A stretch of 9,580 bases of DNA from Actinomycetota bacterium (GTDB lineage: Bacteria > Actinomycetota > Rubrobacteria > Rubrobacterales > Rubrobacteraceae). The stretch is taken from contig JAIVIG010000024.1 in NCBI GenBank assembly GCA_020200675.1, positions 1 through 9,580 of the forward strand, written 5' to 3'. The position numbers were made by a program, and so were the translations under genes. Positions within the stretch are counted from its first letter, which is position 1. The number at the start of each line of letters is the position of its first letter. Positions 1 through 6,265 of the stretch are shown in pieces. The notes beneath the pieces are model-generated. The model did no database searches. It was given only the letters and a program-made list of their open reading frames with translations, and was not told the DNA's origin.

Positions 1-31
1 TGCCTCCCTCGTTCTGCGTATTCCGAGACAT

Positions 32-55
32 CCACTACACTCTTGGATGCATTTT
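32..55 (+). promoter_or_regulatory. Copy A of a 24-bp repeated intergenic motif (candidate regulator site)
   Basis: This stretch carries CCACTACAC, then CTT, then CAT with fixed internal spacing. By eye it matches the copy at 7615-7638 at 19 of 24 positions and the minus-strand copy at 6237-6260 at 18 of 24. It ends about a dozen bases before a possible -35 element of the first gene, which would suit an activator site. The binding protein is unknown; the LuxR-type regulator in this window is one candidate. Function is inferred only from repetition and position. Confidence 0.42.
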
Positions 56-67
56 ATCCAGTTTTGG

Positions 68-95
68 TTGATTTTACCTGACAATAGATTACAGT
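68..95 (+). promoter_or_regulatory. Possible promoter of the first small gene
   Basis: TTGATT at 68-73 and TACAGT at 90-95 are separated by 16 bp and resemble a housekeeping -35/-10 pair with several mismatches. They lie just downstream of the repeated motif at 32-55 and about 55 bases before the start at 152. The surrounding AT-rich stretch stands out from the high-GC background. The match is weak. Confidence 0.28.
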
Positions 96-151
96 AACGT
101 GTGCAAATCTACCAAATGCCGCAGGTGTACGTGGCAGAGGAAAGGGGTTGT

Positions 152-409
152 ATGACACAAGAAGCCGGAAGGGTTTCTTCTACCCGAGACAGGGGTGCTT
201 CCTTAGAAGGCACCGAAACCAAAGCGTTCGCCAAGACCAGCGAGTTCATCGTATGGGTGGCCACGGTGGCCGCCGTGCTGATCGCGAGCTATTTGGTCGA
301 CACCTTTGACGCGTACGACGCGTGGAGGTTCATCACCTACTTGTCGATCGCCTACATGATAAGCCGTGGCCTGGCGAAGGCCGGCTCTCGGGCGCCCCGG
401 GAGTCCTAA
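152..409 (+). CDS. Small two-helix membrane protein, conserved actinobacterial type
   Basis: An 85-aa product if translation starts at ATG 152, which has a purine-rich SD (GAGGAAAGGGG, 137-147) close upstream. An in-frame ATG at 101 would add 17 residues but has no comparable SD. The first ~25 residues are polar. Two hydrophobic segments follow: FIVWVATVAAVLIASYLV, and a second around WRFITYLSIAYMI. The tail is short and basic (SRGLAKAGSR). I recall similar short proteins with an 'AYMISRGLAK' ending as uncharacterised actinobacterial membrane proteins; that is memory, not a search. It probably sits in the cytoplasmic membrane. No function can be assigned. It stands alone, followed by a structured stretch and a terminator. 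Confidence 0.75.
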   Translation: MTQEAGRVSSTRDRGASLEGTETKAFAKTSEFIVWVATVAAVLIASYLVDTFDAYDAWRFITYLSIAYMISRGLAKAGSRAPRES

Positions 410-436
410 AGGGTAGGCTGGTAGACCCGCCCGGCG

Positions 437-508
437 GATCGCTGTGAGCCGCGTTCGATCCGGCCTATAGGCAGCGATCTGTTGCGGGGTCTCGACGGAT
501 CCGACGAG
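437..508 (+). other. Stacked inverted repeats, possible structured RNA or leader
   Basis: GATCGCTG at 437-444 pairs perfectly with CAGCGATC at 472-479. Inside that loop, GCCG at 448-451 can pair with CGGC at 461-464, giving a two-tier hairpin. Immediately downstream, 491-508 is an 18-bp near palindrome, CTCG-A-CGGATCCG-A-CGAG, broken only by two A:A positions. A Rho-independent terminator follows at 511-536 and a strong SD at 553-560. This may be the 3' UTR of the gene ending at 409, a small RNA, or a terminator-controlled leader for the microprotein genes. I do not recognise a known RNA family. Confidence 0.45.
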
Positions 509-510
509 GG

Positions 511-536
511 CCGGGGTTGTTACGCCCCGGTTTTTT
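511..536 (+). terminator. Rho-independent terminator
   Basis: CCGGGG at 511-516 pairs perfectly with CCCCGG at 525-530 across an 8-nt loop, followed directly by six T residues (531-536). It is the clearest intrinsic terminator in the window. It ends 28 nt before the 28-aa microprotein start, so it may end transcription from the upstream gene or act as an attenuator. CCGG at 527-530 could alternatively pair with CCGG at 537-540 across the T tract. Confidence 0.7.
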
Positions 537-564
537 CCGGTTCTCTCGACCGAAGGAGGAACAA

Positions 565-651
565 GTGGGTAGTTTGCTTAGAAAAGTTCTGATCCTCGCC
601 GCGCCGTTCGTCTGGCGCAAGTACAAGGAGCGGCGTCGGAGAAACGGGTAA
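565..651 (+). CDS. 28-aa basic, membrane-anchored microprotein
   Basis: GTG at 565 has a near-ideal SD (AAGGAGGA, 553-560) with 4-nt spacing, and the frame closes with TAA at 649-651. The product begins MGSLLRKVLILAAPFVW and continues with a strongly basic tail rich in Arg and Lys (WRKYKERRRR). One short hydrophobic segment plus a positive tail suggests a single helix lying in or on the inner face of the membrane. I recall similar very short actinobacterial ORFs, but no function. The SD, start and composition support it; its size means only conservation or proteomics can prove it. The 32-aa ORF follows 31 nt downstream. Confidence 0.6.
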   Translation: MGSLLRKVLILAAPFVWRKYKERRRRNG

Positions 652-682
652 TACACCCGGCGAGGAGAGGCAGGTTTCAAAG

Positions 683-781
683 TTGCGTATTCCCGGAGGA
701 TGTTTGTTCTGGCTGCTGGTCAGCGTGGTCTTGAGCGTGACCTTGACCATCCTCGCAAACGCTGTCCTGTTTCTGTTCTGA
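683..781 (+). CDS. 32-aa single-helix membrane microprotein
   Basis: TTG at 683 lies 12 nt after the SD-like GAGGAGAGG (662-670), and the frame ends at TGA 779-781. The product starts with MRIPGGCLFW and is hydrophobic to its last residue, ending in VLFLF, so it is a single transmembrane helix with almost no soluble part. Its GCLFWLLVSVVLSVTLT core resembles the C-terminal helix of the 86-aa product at 2731-2991 (GCLIWIVISVALSVGLT), with 11 of these 17 positions identical. This recurrence is the best evidence that the ORF is real. The TTG start is the least certain part. Function is unknown. Confidence 0.6.
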   Translation: MRIPGGCLFWLLVSVVLSVTLTILANAVLFLF

Positions 782-802
782 GAAGTGTGACGATCCACGA
801 AT

Positions 803-830
803 CACGGGATCAGGCATCGACGTGCCCGTG
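803..830. other. Inverted repeat upstream of the AIM24 gene
   Basis: CACGGG at 803-808 and CCCGTG at 825-830 form a perfect 6-bp stem with a 16-nt loop. It ends 13 nt before the SD of the AIM24-family gene. No T tract follows, so it is not a typical intrinsic terminator. It may be an mRNA structure or operator, or chance. Confidence 0.25.
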
Positions 831-856
831 GCGATTTACGATCAGGAGGTGGCGTG

Positions 857-1534
857 GTGAGCGAGACGAAACTTAACCAGTTCAAGGAAGTGACCCCGAC
901 CGGGACGTTTACGTTGCAGAACTCTTCGCTTCTGAAGGTTCGGCTGGACGGTGACTCGGTCCAAGCGAAGCTGGGCTCGATGGTTGCCTACCAGGGTGGG
1001 GTGCGGTTTGATCACAAGGGTGGGGGCCTCGGGCGCTTCTTTAAGAAGGCCCTCACCGGCGAGGGCGTCGACCTGATGGTGGCCACGGGGACCGGGGACG
1101 TGTTCCTTGCGCACAACGCCCGCAAGATCATGGTTCTGGACCTCCAGAACGAGAGGATGACGGTCAACGGCGACAACATCCTGGCCTTCGAAGAAGGCGT
1201 CGATTGGGACATCCAACCCCTCTTGGGGGCAGGCAGGCTCGCCGGCGGCGCCTTTAGCGTGGTCCTCCAGGGCACGGGCCAGGTGGCCGTCACCGCTCAG
1301 GGAGATCCGGTCTTGCTGGACACGGGCACGACGCCCACGTCAGCTGACCCCGACTCGGCAGTAGCCTGGAGCGGCGGGGTCCGCACCCGAGTCAGATCGG
1401 ACGTCTCCTTCAAGACCATGCTGGGGCGAGACTCGGGGGAGACCTTCCAGATCTCCTTCGAGGGCCCGGGCTGGGTGCTGATACAGCCCTCCGAAGGCCC
1501 CACGGTACCGCCGCACACCCACGGCGGCCGGTAG
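857..1534 (+). CDS. AIM24 family protein
   Basis: A 225-aa soluble protein of the AIM24/DUF124 family (Pfam PF01987), a beta-strand-rich fold found in bacteria and in yeast mitochondrial Aim24, with no defined biochemical role in bacteria. Family-like stretches are KLGSMVAYQGGVRF, then GGGLGRFFKKALTGEG near residues 55-70, followed by VFLAH, MVLDL and the repeated Gly/Val strands typical of the family. There is no signal peptide or membrane segment. The tail is short and His/Gly-rich (PPHTHGGR). Two adjacent GTG codons, 854 and 857, could start it; 857 gives better spacing (7 nt) from AGGAGG (844-849). Length suits the family. It sits between microprotein genes and a membrane protein gene 48 nt downstream, which may share its transcript. 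Confidence 0.87.
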   Translation: MSETKLNQFKEVTPTGTFTLQNSSLLKVRLDGDSVQAKLGSMVAYQGGVRFDHKGGGLGRFFKKALTGEGVDLMVATGTGDVFLAHNARKIMVLDLQNERMTVNGDNILAFEEGVDWDIQPLLGAGRLAGGAFSVVLQGTGQVAVTAQGDPVLLDTGTTPTSADPDSAVAWSGGVRTRVRSDVSFKTMLGRDSGETFQISFEGPGWVLIQPSEGPTVPPHTHGGR

Positions 1535-1582
1535 GGTGGGTCCGGCGGATTTCGACGGTAGCTCGGCGGGAGGTTAGGGAAG

Positions 1583-2014
1583 GTGCCGCGCGTCTGGGTG
1601 GTAACGCTCGTCGTTTTCTGCACGGCCCTGAACGGGGCCGGGTTCGCGTGGAACCTCTTCGAGCCCGTACCACTCTACGATGAGGTCGCCCACCTACTCA
1701 CGCCGCTCGTGCTCGTCGCGATCGTGGCCGAGATCGTCTACCGGGGCGGGGGCGACGACGAGTTCTTTAACACCCCGCGGCATGCCGTCATCACAGGCTG
1801 CGTCATCGGCCTCGTCGGAGCGACGGCGTGGGAGGGGACAGAGATACTGCTGGACCTGATGGGCGTCTACATAGACCACGCCCTGCCCGACACGTTCTTC
1901 GACATCTTCCTCGGCATCCTCGGCGGCGCGTTGGGGGCCTGGATCGCCGACCGCTACCTCGACCGGTTCTTCGGGCGCTCGCGCACGAACCCCCACCGGC
2001 TACGGGTTTGGTAA
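1583..2014 (+). CDS. YjdF/DUF2238-like integral membrane protein
   Basis: A 143-aa polytopic membrane protein. GTG 1583 has GGGAGG at 1568-1573 with 9-nt spacing. About four hydrophobic segments are visible: residues 5-25, 38-52, 68-82 and 105-121. Acidic motifs lie next to the helices: DEVAH (33-37), WEGTE (83-87) and DTFFD (103-107). This arrangement of DE..H, WE and DT..D resembles YjdF/DUF2238 membrane proteins; I am less sure of the exact family than of the fold type. The conserved acidic and histidine residues near membrane faces could bind a metal or form an active site, which is inference. The C-terminus is basic. Related membrane-embedded hydrolase-like families are an alternative. 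Confidence 0.72.
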   Translation: MPRVWVVTLVVFCTALNGAGFAWNLFEPVPLYDEVAHLLTPLVLVAIVAEIVYRGGGDDEFFNTPRHAVITGCVIGLVGATAWEGTEILLDLMGVYIDHALPDTFFDIFLGILGGALGAWIADRYLDRFFGRSRTNPHRLRVW

Positions 2015-2143
2015 CGGACCTCACAGTGAAGCCGGGGCTCCGTCAGGAGGGTTCCTGCTACCCGTTGCTATGTCTCTGTTCAGCAAGAGGCTCAGAACCA
2101 GGGCCTTACCAACCAGTACAACCCTCCCGGAGAGGAGAAGTCG

Positions 2144-2263
2144 ATGTTTCGTCGCAGGCGCGGTGAGAGCCGAGGATGTTGTGTGGTCATACCCGTCGGG
2201 TGCCTGTTGCCCGTGCTGGGAGTACTGCTTCTCTCAGGGTTGGCCTTTGCTGGGCTTCTTTAG
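2144..2263 (+). CDS. 39-aa Cys-containing membrane microprotein
   Basis: ATG 2144 follows the SD-like GAGGAGAAG by 3 nt, and the frame closes at TAG 2261-2263. The product opens with a basic block (MFRRRRGESRG), then CCVVIPVGCLLPVLGVLLL and a hydrophobic end. Three cysteines fall at residues 12, 13 and 20. It looks like a single-pass protein with an inside-positive N-terminus. A longer 77-codon frame from 2070 overlaps it but has ordinary out-of-frame composition and a poorer start, so I prefer this one. I recall similar tiny Arg-rich, CC-containing proteins in actinobacteria but know of no function. The TM2-like gene begins 42 nt downstream. Confidence 0.6.
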   Translation: MFRRRRGESRGCCVVIPVGCLLPVLGVLLLSGLAFAGLL

Positions 2264-2305
2264 CAGAACTTTTACGCACTACTACACCAAGATAAAGGAG
2301 TAACG

Positions 2306-2515
2306 ATGCGCGATCCTACATTAGCAGCGGTCTTGAGTGCGATCATCCCTGGAGTTGGACAGCTCTACAACGGTCGCATCCTGGCCGGTATTCTGTGGCT
2401 TATCATCACGCCGGGCTTGTGGATCGGTACGGGTGGTTTGCTCGGCTGGGTATGCCACGTCATCGCGGCCTACACCGCGTATACGTACGCTCGAGACCAT
2501 CGTGTGCGCGCTTGA
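2306..2515 (+). CDS. TM2-like small membrane protein
   Basis: A 69-aa protein with two hydrophobic hairpin segments. ATG 2306 has an excellent SD (AAAGGAG, 2294-2300). The N-terminal part contains SAIIPGVGQLYNGR, close to the P-G-x-G-Q-x-Y-x-G signature of TM2-domain and related small bacterial proteins. It is followed by LAGILWLIITPGLWIGTGG and a second helix through HVIAAYTAYTYA, ending in a basic tail. Proteins of nearly this length and pattern are widespread and uncharacterised. It is expected in the cytoplasmic membrane with both ends inside. Its stop codon lies in the left arm of an inverted repeat (2509-2556), so its transcript may end in a structured 3' region. Confidence 0.85.
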   Translation: MRDPTLAAVLSAIIPGVGQLYNGRILAGILWLIITPGLWIGTGGLLGWVCHVIAAYTAYTYARDHRVRA

Positions 2516-2556
2516 GCTTCGACTGGTTTAGATCGGCGATCTTGTGGCCTCAAGCG
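2509..2556 (+). other. Inverted repeat spanning the stop of the TM2-like gene
   Basis: CGCTTGAG at 2509-2516 pairs perfectly with CTCAAGCG at 2549-2556 over a 32-nt loop. The loop contains a smaller GATC-GGC-GATC hairpin at 2531-2541. The gene's TGA lies in the left arm. There is no T tract, so this may stabilise the 3' end or act as a Rho-linked or incomplete terminator. Confidence 0.4.
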
Positions 2557-2640
2557 TGGAAAAGGCGTTAATGAACGGGCGGCGGTCGTCGTGGTAGGGG
2601 TGCTGTCCTCACAGTGTTGCAGGGTCGGCAATAAAGGGGT

Positions 2641-2672
2641 GGAGCCTCTAAAGACCCCGGCTCTCTTTCTTT
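2641..2672 (+). terminator. Possible weak intrinsic terminator
   Basis: GAGCC (2642-2646) pairs with GGCTC (2659-2663) over a 12-nt loop, followed by the T-rich TCTTTCTTT. It lies between the TM2-like gene and the 86-aa gene. The stem is short and the loop long, so it is only a candidate. Apart from this and the inverted repeat at 2509-2556, the stretch 2516-2730 shows no coding signal. Confidence 0.33.
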
Positions 2673-2730
2673 GCTACCCGTGACGTGGGTGCAAAGATGG
2701 GCGGTAAGGCAAGAGGAAGGAAGGTCAGTC

Positions 2731-2991
2731 TTGAGCAACGAAGGCAAGCACGGGGAGCGAGATAACCCCTATAGCCGACGACCACATGCCGACGCGGAAG
2801 GAGAGTCTCTTTGGCGCGACGAGTCGGGCATCATCGTGTTCGGCGGGGGAGGCAGAGGGTGCTCGGGAACAGGGTGCTTGATCTGGATAGTTATCAGCGT
2901 GGCGTTGAGCGTGGGCTTGACCGTGCTTCTGAACCTGATGCTTTGGCTGTTCTCCGGCTCACCCCCGGGAATACCCATGATAGACGTCTAG
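2731..2991 (+). CDS. 86-aa protein with soluble N-terminus and one C-terminal helix
   Basis: TTG 2731 follows the purine-rich SD AGGAAGGAAGG; an in-frame ATG at 2671 would add 20 residues but has no SD. The first ~45 residues are polar and charged, then comes a glycine-rich linker (FGGGGRG). A helix follows with core GCLIWIVISVALSVGLT, continuing to LMLWLFSG, and the tail is Pro-rich. The helix resembles the entire 32-aa product encoded at 683-781, so the two are probably paralogues, this one with an added soluble domain. Orientation and partners are unknown, and I do not recognise a named family. The next clear gene starts at 3179. Confidence 0.7.
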   Translation: MSNEGKHGERDNPYSRRPHADAEGESLWRDESGIIVFGGGGRGCSGTGCLIWIVISVALSVGLTVLLNLMLWLFSGSPPGIPMIDV

Positions 2992-3005
2992 CATCGGAGG
3001 AGCAC

Positions 3006-3044
3006 GTGAGGATGGGCCTCTTCAAGTTCGAGTCCATCCTCTGA
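3006..3044 (+). other. Hairpin coinciding with a 12-codon ORF
   Basis: GAGGATGG (3008-3015) pairs perfectly with CCATCCTC (3034-3041). CTC (3018-3020) pairs with GAG (3030-3032) inside, leaving a 9-nt loop. A GTG at 3006, preceded by CGGAGGA (2995-3001), opens a 12-codon frame (MRMGLFKFESIL) that ends at TGA 3042-3044 and covers the hairpin exactly. It is most likely a 3' structure of the preceding gene. A leader peptide or microprotein is possible but unproven. From 3045 to 3178 I see only a poor -10-like TGTAAT at 3085-3090. Confidence 0.3.
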
Positions 3045-3178
3045 TCCGGGTAGGGTTCGTCGCGATCAAAGTGGAGCTCAGGGCTGTAATACGCAAGTAG
3101 AAAGCACCGATGGATTGCGGGCGCCGCGAACCGGAAGCGTAGAAAGCCACAGTATGCCAGTTAGGGAGGTTCTGAACC

Positions 3179-4072
3179 ATGAGTAAGCGCGAAGCACTGC
3201 ACCAGAAGTCCGGCAAAGCCAACTTCGAGCTCGTCTACGGGCTCGAAGACCCGAGAGAGTATTTCAGAACCTTGGGCCAATTCGACTACTGCATTCCCCA
3301 GCATGGTCAGCGCGTCTTCTCCTCGCTCATCGAGGCCCGGTGCGAGGAGGGGCACAACGGGCATGGGGAGAGGCAGACCGGCGTCGTTGACGTCTGCTGC
3401 TCCTATGGGATAAACGCCACCCTCCTCAAGCACGAGACGACCCTCGACGGCCTCTACGCGCGCTACGGCTCCGAGGAGCTAGTCGGTTTGTCAAGTGAGG
3501 AACTCGCGGGAGCCGACGCTGCGTTCTACAAGGAACGCACAAGACAAGCGGCGCCCAAGGTGGTTGGCCTCGACGTGTCTAGCAACGCGGTCTCTTACGG
3601 CATTCGCTCCGGCGTCCTCGACGCGGGCTTCGCCGAGAACCTGGAAGAGAATGAGCCGACGCAAACGCTCGGGCAAGCCATCTCGGGTGCGGACCTATTG
3701 ACCGTGACAGGCGGTGTAGGATACATCACCGAGCGCACCTTCGGGCGGTTGCTCGACTGCATGACAGATGGTCCGGAGGGCCGGATCCCGTGGGTGGCTG
3801 CCTTCGCGCTGCGGTGGGTCTCTTATGAGGAGGTCTCCGAAGTCCTCTCCGGGTACGGCCTTGTAACTGAGAAGCTGTCCAGCCACACCTTCACCCAACG
3901 CCGCTTCGCCGACGCTCTGGAGCGAGAGTACGTCCTGGAGGAACTCGCCAAGATGGGCGTGGAGACCGCCGGCAAGGAGGACGAGGGCTGGTACCACGCC
4001 GACTTCTACCTCTCCCGCCCCGCTGACGAGGCGGAGACTCCAATTCAGACGCTACTCGAGCCGGCACTGTAA
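3179..4072 (+). CDS. Probable class I SAM-dependent methyltransferase
   Basis: A 297-aa soluble protein. ATG 3179 lies 9 nt after GGAGG (3165-3169). The fold signals are a motif-I-like VVDVCCSYG at 69-77, where Cys-Cys replaces the more usual glycine-rich loop; an acidic end of strand 2 in VVGLDVSSNAV with D132; and a motif-IV-like DLLTVTGGVGY at 172-182. The ~50 residues between motifs I and II are longer than usual and may be a lid or substrate insertion. The N-terminal FDYCIPQHGQRVF looks family-specific. The substrate cannot be read from sequence. The lipid kinase starts 2 nt after its stop, so the two are almost certainly co-translated and a lipid or lipid-derived substrate is plausible. 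It lacks the obvious hallmarks of cyclopropane-fatty-acid synthases. Confidence 0.8.
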   Translation: MSKREALHQKSGKANFELVYGLEDPREYFRTLGQFDYCIPQHGQRVFSSLIEARCEEGHNGHGERQTGVVDVCCSYGINATLLKHETTLDGLYARYGSEELVGLSSEELAGADAAFYKERTRQAAPKVVGLDVSSNAVSYGIRSGVLDAGFAENLEENEPTQTLGQAISGADLLTVTGGVGYITERTFGRLLDCMTDGPEGRIPWVAAFALRWVSYEEVSEVLSGYGLVTEKLSSHTFTQRRFADALEREYVLEELAKMGVETAGKEDEGWYHADFYLSRPADEAETPIQTLLEPAL

Positions 4073-4074
4073 GT

Positions 4075-4947
4075 ATGGCAACGGAAGCGGTCATCATCGG
4101 GAACCCCAACTCGGGCAGCGCGGGGGACGAGGGTTATCTGGAGCACTTCGCCGAAATCCTACGCGCCGGCGGCCTGGAGATCGAGGTTCTGAACACCGAG
4201 CGGCCGGATCACGCCACGGAGCTCGCTGCTATGGCCGGCGATCAGCTCGTCATCGCCGCCGGGGGCGATGGAACGGTCAACGAGGTCGTAAACGGCCTCT
4301 CGAAGGGCGCAACGTTGGGTATCCTGCCGCTCGGTACGGCGAACGTCTTGGCGCGGGAACTCGGGCTACCGCTGAAGGGGGAGGATGCCTGCGAAAGGAT
4401 CCTGACCGGCACCCGCTCGCGGATAGACGTCGGGGTCGCGACCGACGAGGAGGGAACGGAGCGGCGCTTCACCTGCATGGCCGGCATTGGCTTCGATGCC
4501 AACGTCATCCGCGAGGTGACGCCGCGCCTCAAACGCTACCTCAAGTCACTTGCCTTCCCACTCGCTGCGCTCAAGGTGTACTTCCGGGACAGTCGACCGA
4601 CCCTGCACATCGTGGACGGAGACACGACCTACATAACCCAGTTTGCCGTCGTCGCCAACGGCGAATATTATGGAGGAGAATTCGAGATGGCAGAAGCCGC
4701 TTCCCTGGGAAGCGGCAAGCTGGAGGTCGTCCTTATCGAGAAGGTGAACCTTCTCTTGCGGCCCGACATCCTGACCCGTATCCTGGCGAAGAGCCCCCTT
4801 GATCGCGCGATGAAATCCTTCCCGTCGCAGGGGATCCTGGCTACGTCCCCGGGCACACATGTCCCCGTGCAGCTCGACGGTGAGGTCTGGGGCCGCCTTC
4901 CGATGTCCTTCCGCAGCGAACCGGCGGCCATAAGGGTGATCAAGTAG
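4075..4947 (+). CDS. Diacylglycerol kinase family lipid kinase
   Basis: A 290-aa member of the DAGK catalytic-domain family (DgkB/YegS/sphingosine-kinase-like), which transfers ATP phosphate to a lipid hydroxyl at the inner face of the membrane. Diagnostic motifs are NPNSGSA at 10-16, the nucleotide-binding AAGGDGTVNEVVNGL with GGDGT at 63-67, LPLGTANVLAREL with PLGTAN at 84-90, and the C-terminal QLDGE at 266-270, typical of this family. Length is normal. ATG 4075 lies two bases after the methyltransferase stop with no clear SD of its own, so translation is probably coupled. Substrate could be diacylglycerol, feeding phosphatidate recycling, or another lipid alcohol. The convergent desaturase downstream strengthens the lipid context. 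Confidence 0.93.
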   Translation: MATEAVIIGNPNSGSAGDEGYLEHFAEILRAGGLEIEVLNTERPDHATELAAMAGDQLVIAAGGDGTVNEVVNGLSKGATLGILPLGTANVLARELGLPLKGEDACERILTGTRSRIDVGVATDEEGTERRFTCMAGIGFDANVIREVTPRLKRYLKSLAFPLAALKVYFRDSRPTLHIVDGDTTYITQFAVVANGEYYGGEFEMAEAASLGSGKLEVVLIEKVNLLLRPDILTRILAKSPLDRAMKSFPSQGILATSPGTHVPVQLDGEVWGRLPMSFRSEPAAIRVIK

Positions 4948-5169
4948 CGAAGGGCCTCCAAGCTTACTTCCTAAGCCCCACAAGAACCCGAGGAGCTCCC
5001 GATGGTGGTAACGTGCAGTGGATCGCCGCCTTGCCGGTACGGCACTACCATCGTTGCTGACGCGAGCATAGACCTCGTCGGCAAGAAGGAGGCGGCCGCG
5101 GAGCCGCGTCTTCGAGCAGGCGGAGAACAGGCTACACGCGCGGAGGGCGCTTCTTTATCTGCTGCTTGG
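4948..5169. other. Intergenic region between convergent genes
   Basis: No convincing gene. The + strand frame from 5002 runs into the antisense of the desaturase and has no family-like features. Structure is present: TGCCG (5032-5036) and CGGCA (5040-5044) form a tight hairpin. GATGGTGG (5001-5008) can pair with CTACCATC (5045-5052) around it, with one G:T. A NotI-like GCGGCCGC block lies near 5092-5099, beside GCGGC/GCCGC inverted repeats. None is followed by a T tract, so the site where the two convergent transcripts end is not obvious. Confidence 0.4.
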
Positions 5170-5970
5170 CTAGTCTTTAGCGACGGCTTTCAGGCTCGAG
5201 GTGCCGAGCGGGCTTACCGTGGTCGTGGGGATGCGGCGGCGGTGGTTCTCCCAGCCTTGGTCGGCCTTGGTTAGTACCTTCGCCAGCCCGAGCTTTTCGA
5301 GGAAGCGGATGAAGGGCCACGCGGGGTCGAGCTCGCCGCGGAAGGCGGAGAGCTTGGGCGAGGCCGGACGGGCGTGGTGGTTATTGTGCAGGCCCTCCCC
5401 GAAGGTGACGAGCGCGAGGAGCTTGAGGTTCGTCGCGTCGTTCTCGAAGCTCTTGTAGCCGAAGGTGTGGCCGGCGCCGTTGATCGCGGCGTTCAGGATT
5501 ATGTAGACGACCGTGTGCACGGTGAGCGCCACGAGGCCCGGACCGAGACCCATCAAGAGCACCAGCAGCGCTCCGGTGAAGACGAAGCCCAGCTCCGGAT
5601 ACCTGAAAAGGAACTTGTCGAGGCGGTCGTGGGGGAGGTCGGCAGCATACTTCTCCAGGGTGTTGTCGTTTCTTGCCTCGCGCTTGTAGTAGTAGACGTT
5701 GGCGATCATGATCTGCCAGTAGCCTTCGATGTGGGGGCTGTGCGGGTCCCCTTCGACGTCGCTGAAGTTGTGGTGCTTGCGGTGGACGGCCACCCACTCG
5801 CGCGGGGAGACGATCGTGAACATCCAGGTCCCGATGCGCATCAACATAATCAGGGCCGGGTGGAGCCGGATGGCCTTATGCGCCAGGACCCGATGCAAAT
5901 AAACGGTCGTGATCAGGCCGGCTAACTGCGAGAGCCCCAACCCCACGATCACGGCAACAATGTATTCCAC
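5170..5970 (-). CDS. Acyl-CoA desaturase, delta-9 (OLE1/DesC) type
   Basis: A 266-aa integral-membrane di-iron desaturase that introduces a cis double bond into fatty acyl chains using O2 and an electron donor. All histidine boxes are present: HRVLAH (26-31), HRKHH (63-67) and HNNHH (195-199). The family-typical DPHSPH (75-80) and NGAGHTFGY (164-172, His 168) supply further ligands. Hydrophobic spans are near 3-25, 38-56, 128-150 and 152-164. Length is usual for the bacterial soluble-partner form without a fused cytochrome b5. GTG at 5970 is preceded by GGGAAGG with good spacing. It converges on the methyltransferase-kinase pair and diverges from the regulator gene across 339 bp. Confidence 0.94.
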   Translation of the reverse strand: MEYIVAVIVGLGLSQLAGLITTVYLHRVLAHKAIRLHPALIMLMRIGTWMFTIVSPREWVAVHRKHHNFSDVEGDPHSPHIEGYWQIMIANVYYYKREARNDNTLEKYAADLPHDRLDKFLFRYPELGFVFTGALLVLLMGLGPGLVALTVHTVVYIILNAAINGAGHTFGYKSFENDATNLKLLALVTFGEGLHNNHHARPASPKLSAFRGELDPAWPFIRFLEKLGLAKVLTKADQGWENHRRRIPTTTVSPLGTSSLKAVAKD

Positions 5971-6236
5971 TTACACCTTCCCTTCTGAGCGCCGGACCTT
6001 GCCCAACGTTCCCTTGTATTGTCGGACACGCGTCCCCCTGGCCGGCGATACCTGACTTCGGCGCCACGCCTCTTTAGCAACCCTCTTCGGCGTTTGCTAC
6101 TTGCCTCTATCCGAGACGGTTATCCGGCGAGGGTGATGGATTCCCCATTGTCTCGCCCGACGCGACCTAACGGGAGTGTAAGAGACCTTAATACGCCGCT
6201 GCTGGTACGGAAAGCCCGGAAGGTCGTCCCGGCCCG
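5971..6236. other. Intergenic region between divergent desaturase and regulator genes
   Basis: Both promoters must lie between 5971 and 6310. Long open frames exist on both strands, but their translations are arginine/serine/proline mixtures with no domain and no good SD, so I treat them as non-coding. For the desaturase I find no convincing -35/-10 pair. The repeated motif and a possible promoter for the regulator lie just to the right. Confidence 0.4.
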
Positions 6237-6260
6237 AAAATGGGCCGAAGTGTGTAGTAG
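6237..6260 (-). promoter_or_regulatory. Copy B of the 24-bp repeated motif
   Basis: On the minus strand this reads CTACTACACACTTCGG followed by CCCATTTT. ACTACACACTTCG is identical, over 13 bases, to the copy at 7615-7638, and the CAT that follows is at the same distance. It lies about 50 bp upstream of the GTG at 6310 and covers the place where the -35 of the regulator promoter would sit, so it could be an autoregulatory site of the LuxR-type protein. That role is inference. Confidence 0.45.
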
Positions 6261-6265
6261 ATGCG

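Noticed and set aside
2070..2303. A 77-codon frame overlapping the 39-aa microprotein
   Set aside because: It lacks a good SD and any coherent pattern, whereas the overlapping 39-aa frame has an SD, a basic N-terminus and a clear hydrophobic helix.
5002..5274. A 90-codon + strand frame beginning just after an SD-like GAGGAG
   Set aside because: More than a third is antisense to the desaturase, its translation has no family features, and the same stretch is rich in inverted repeats. Treated as intergenic.
5374..5925. A 183-codon + strand frame inside the desaturase
   Set aside because: It is antisense to a clearly conserved di-iron desaturase; such long shadows are common in high-GC genes.
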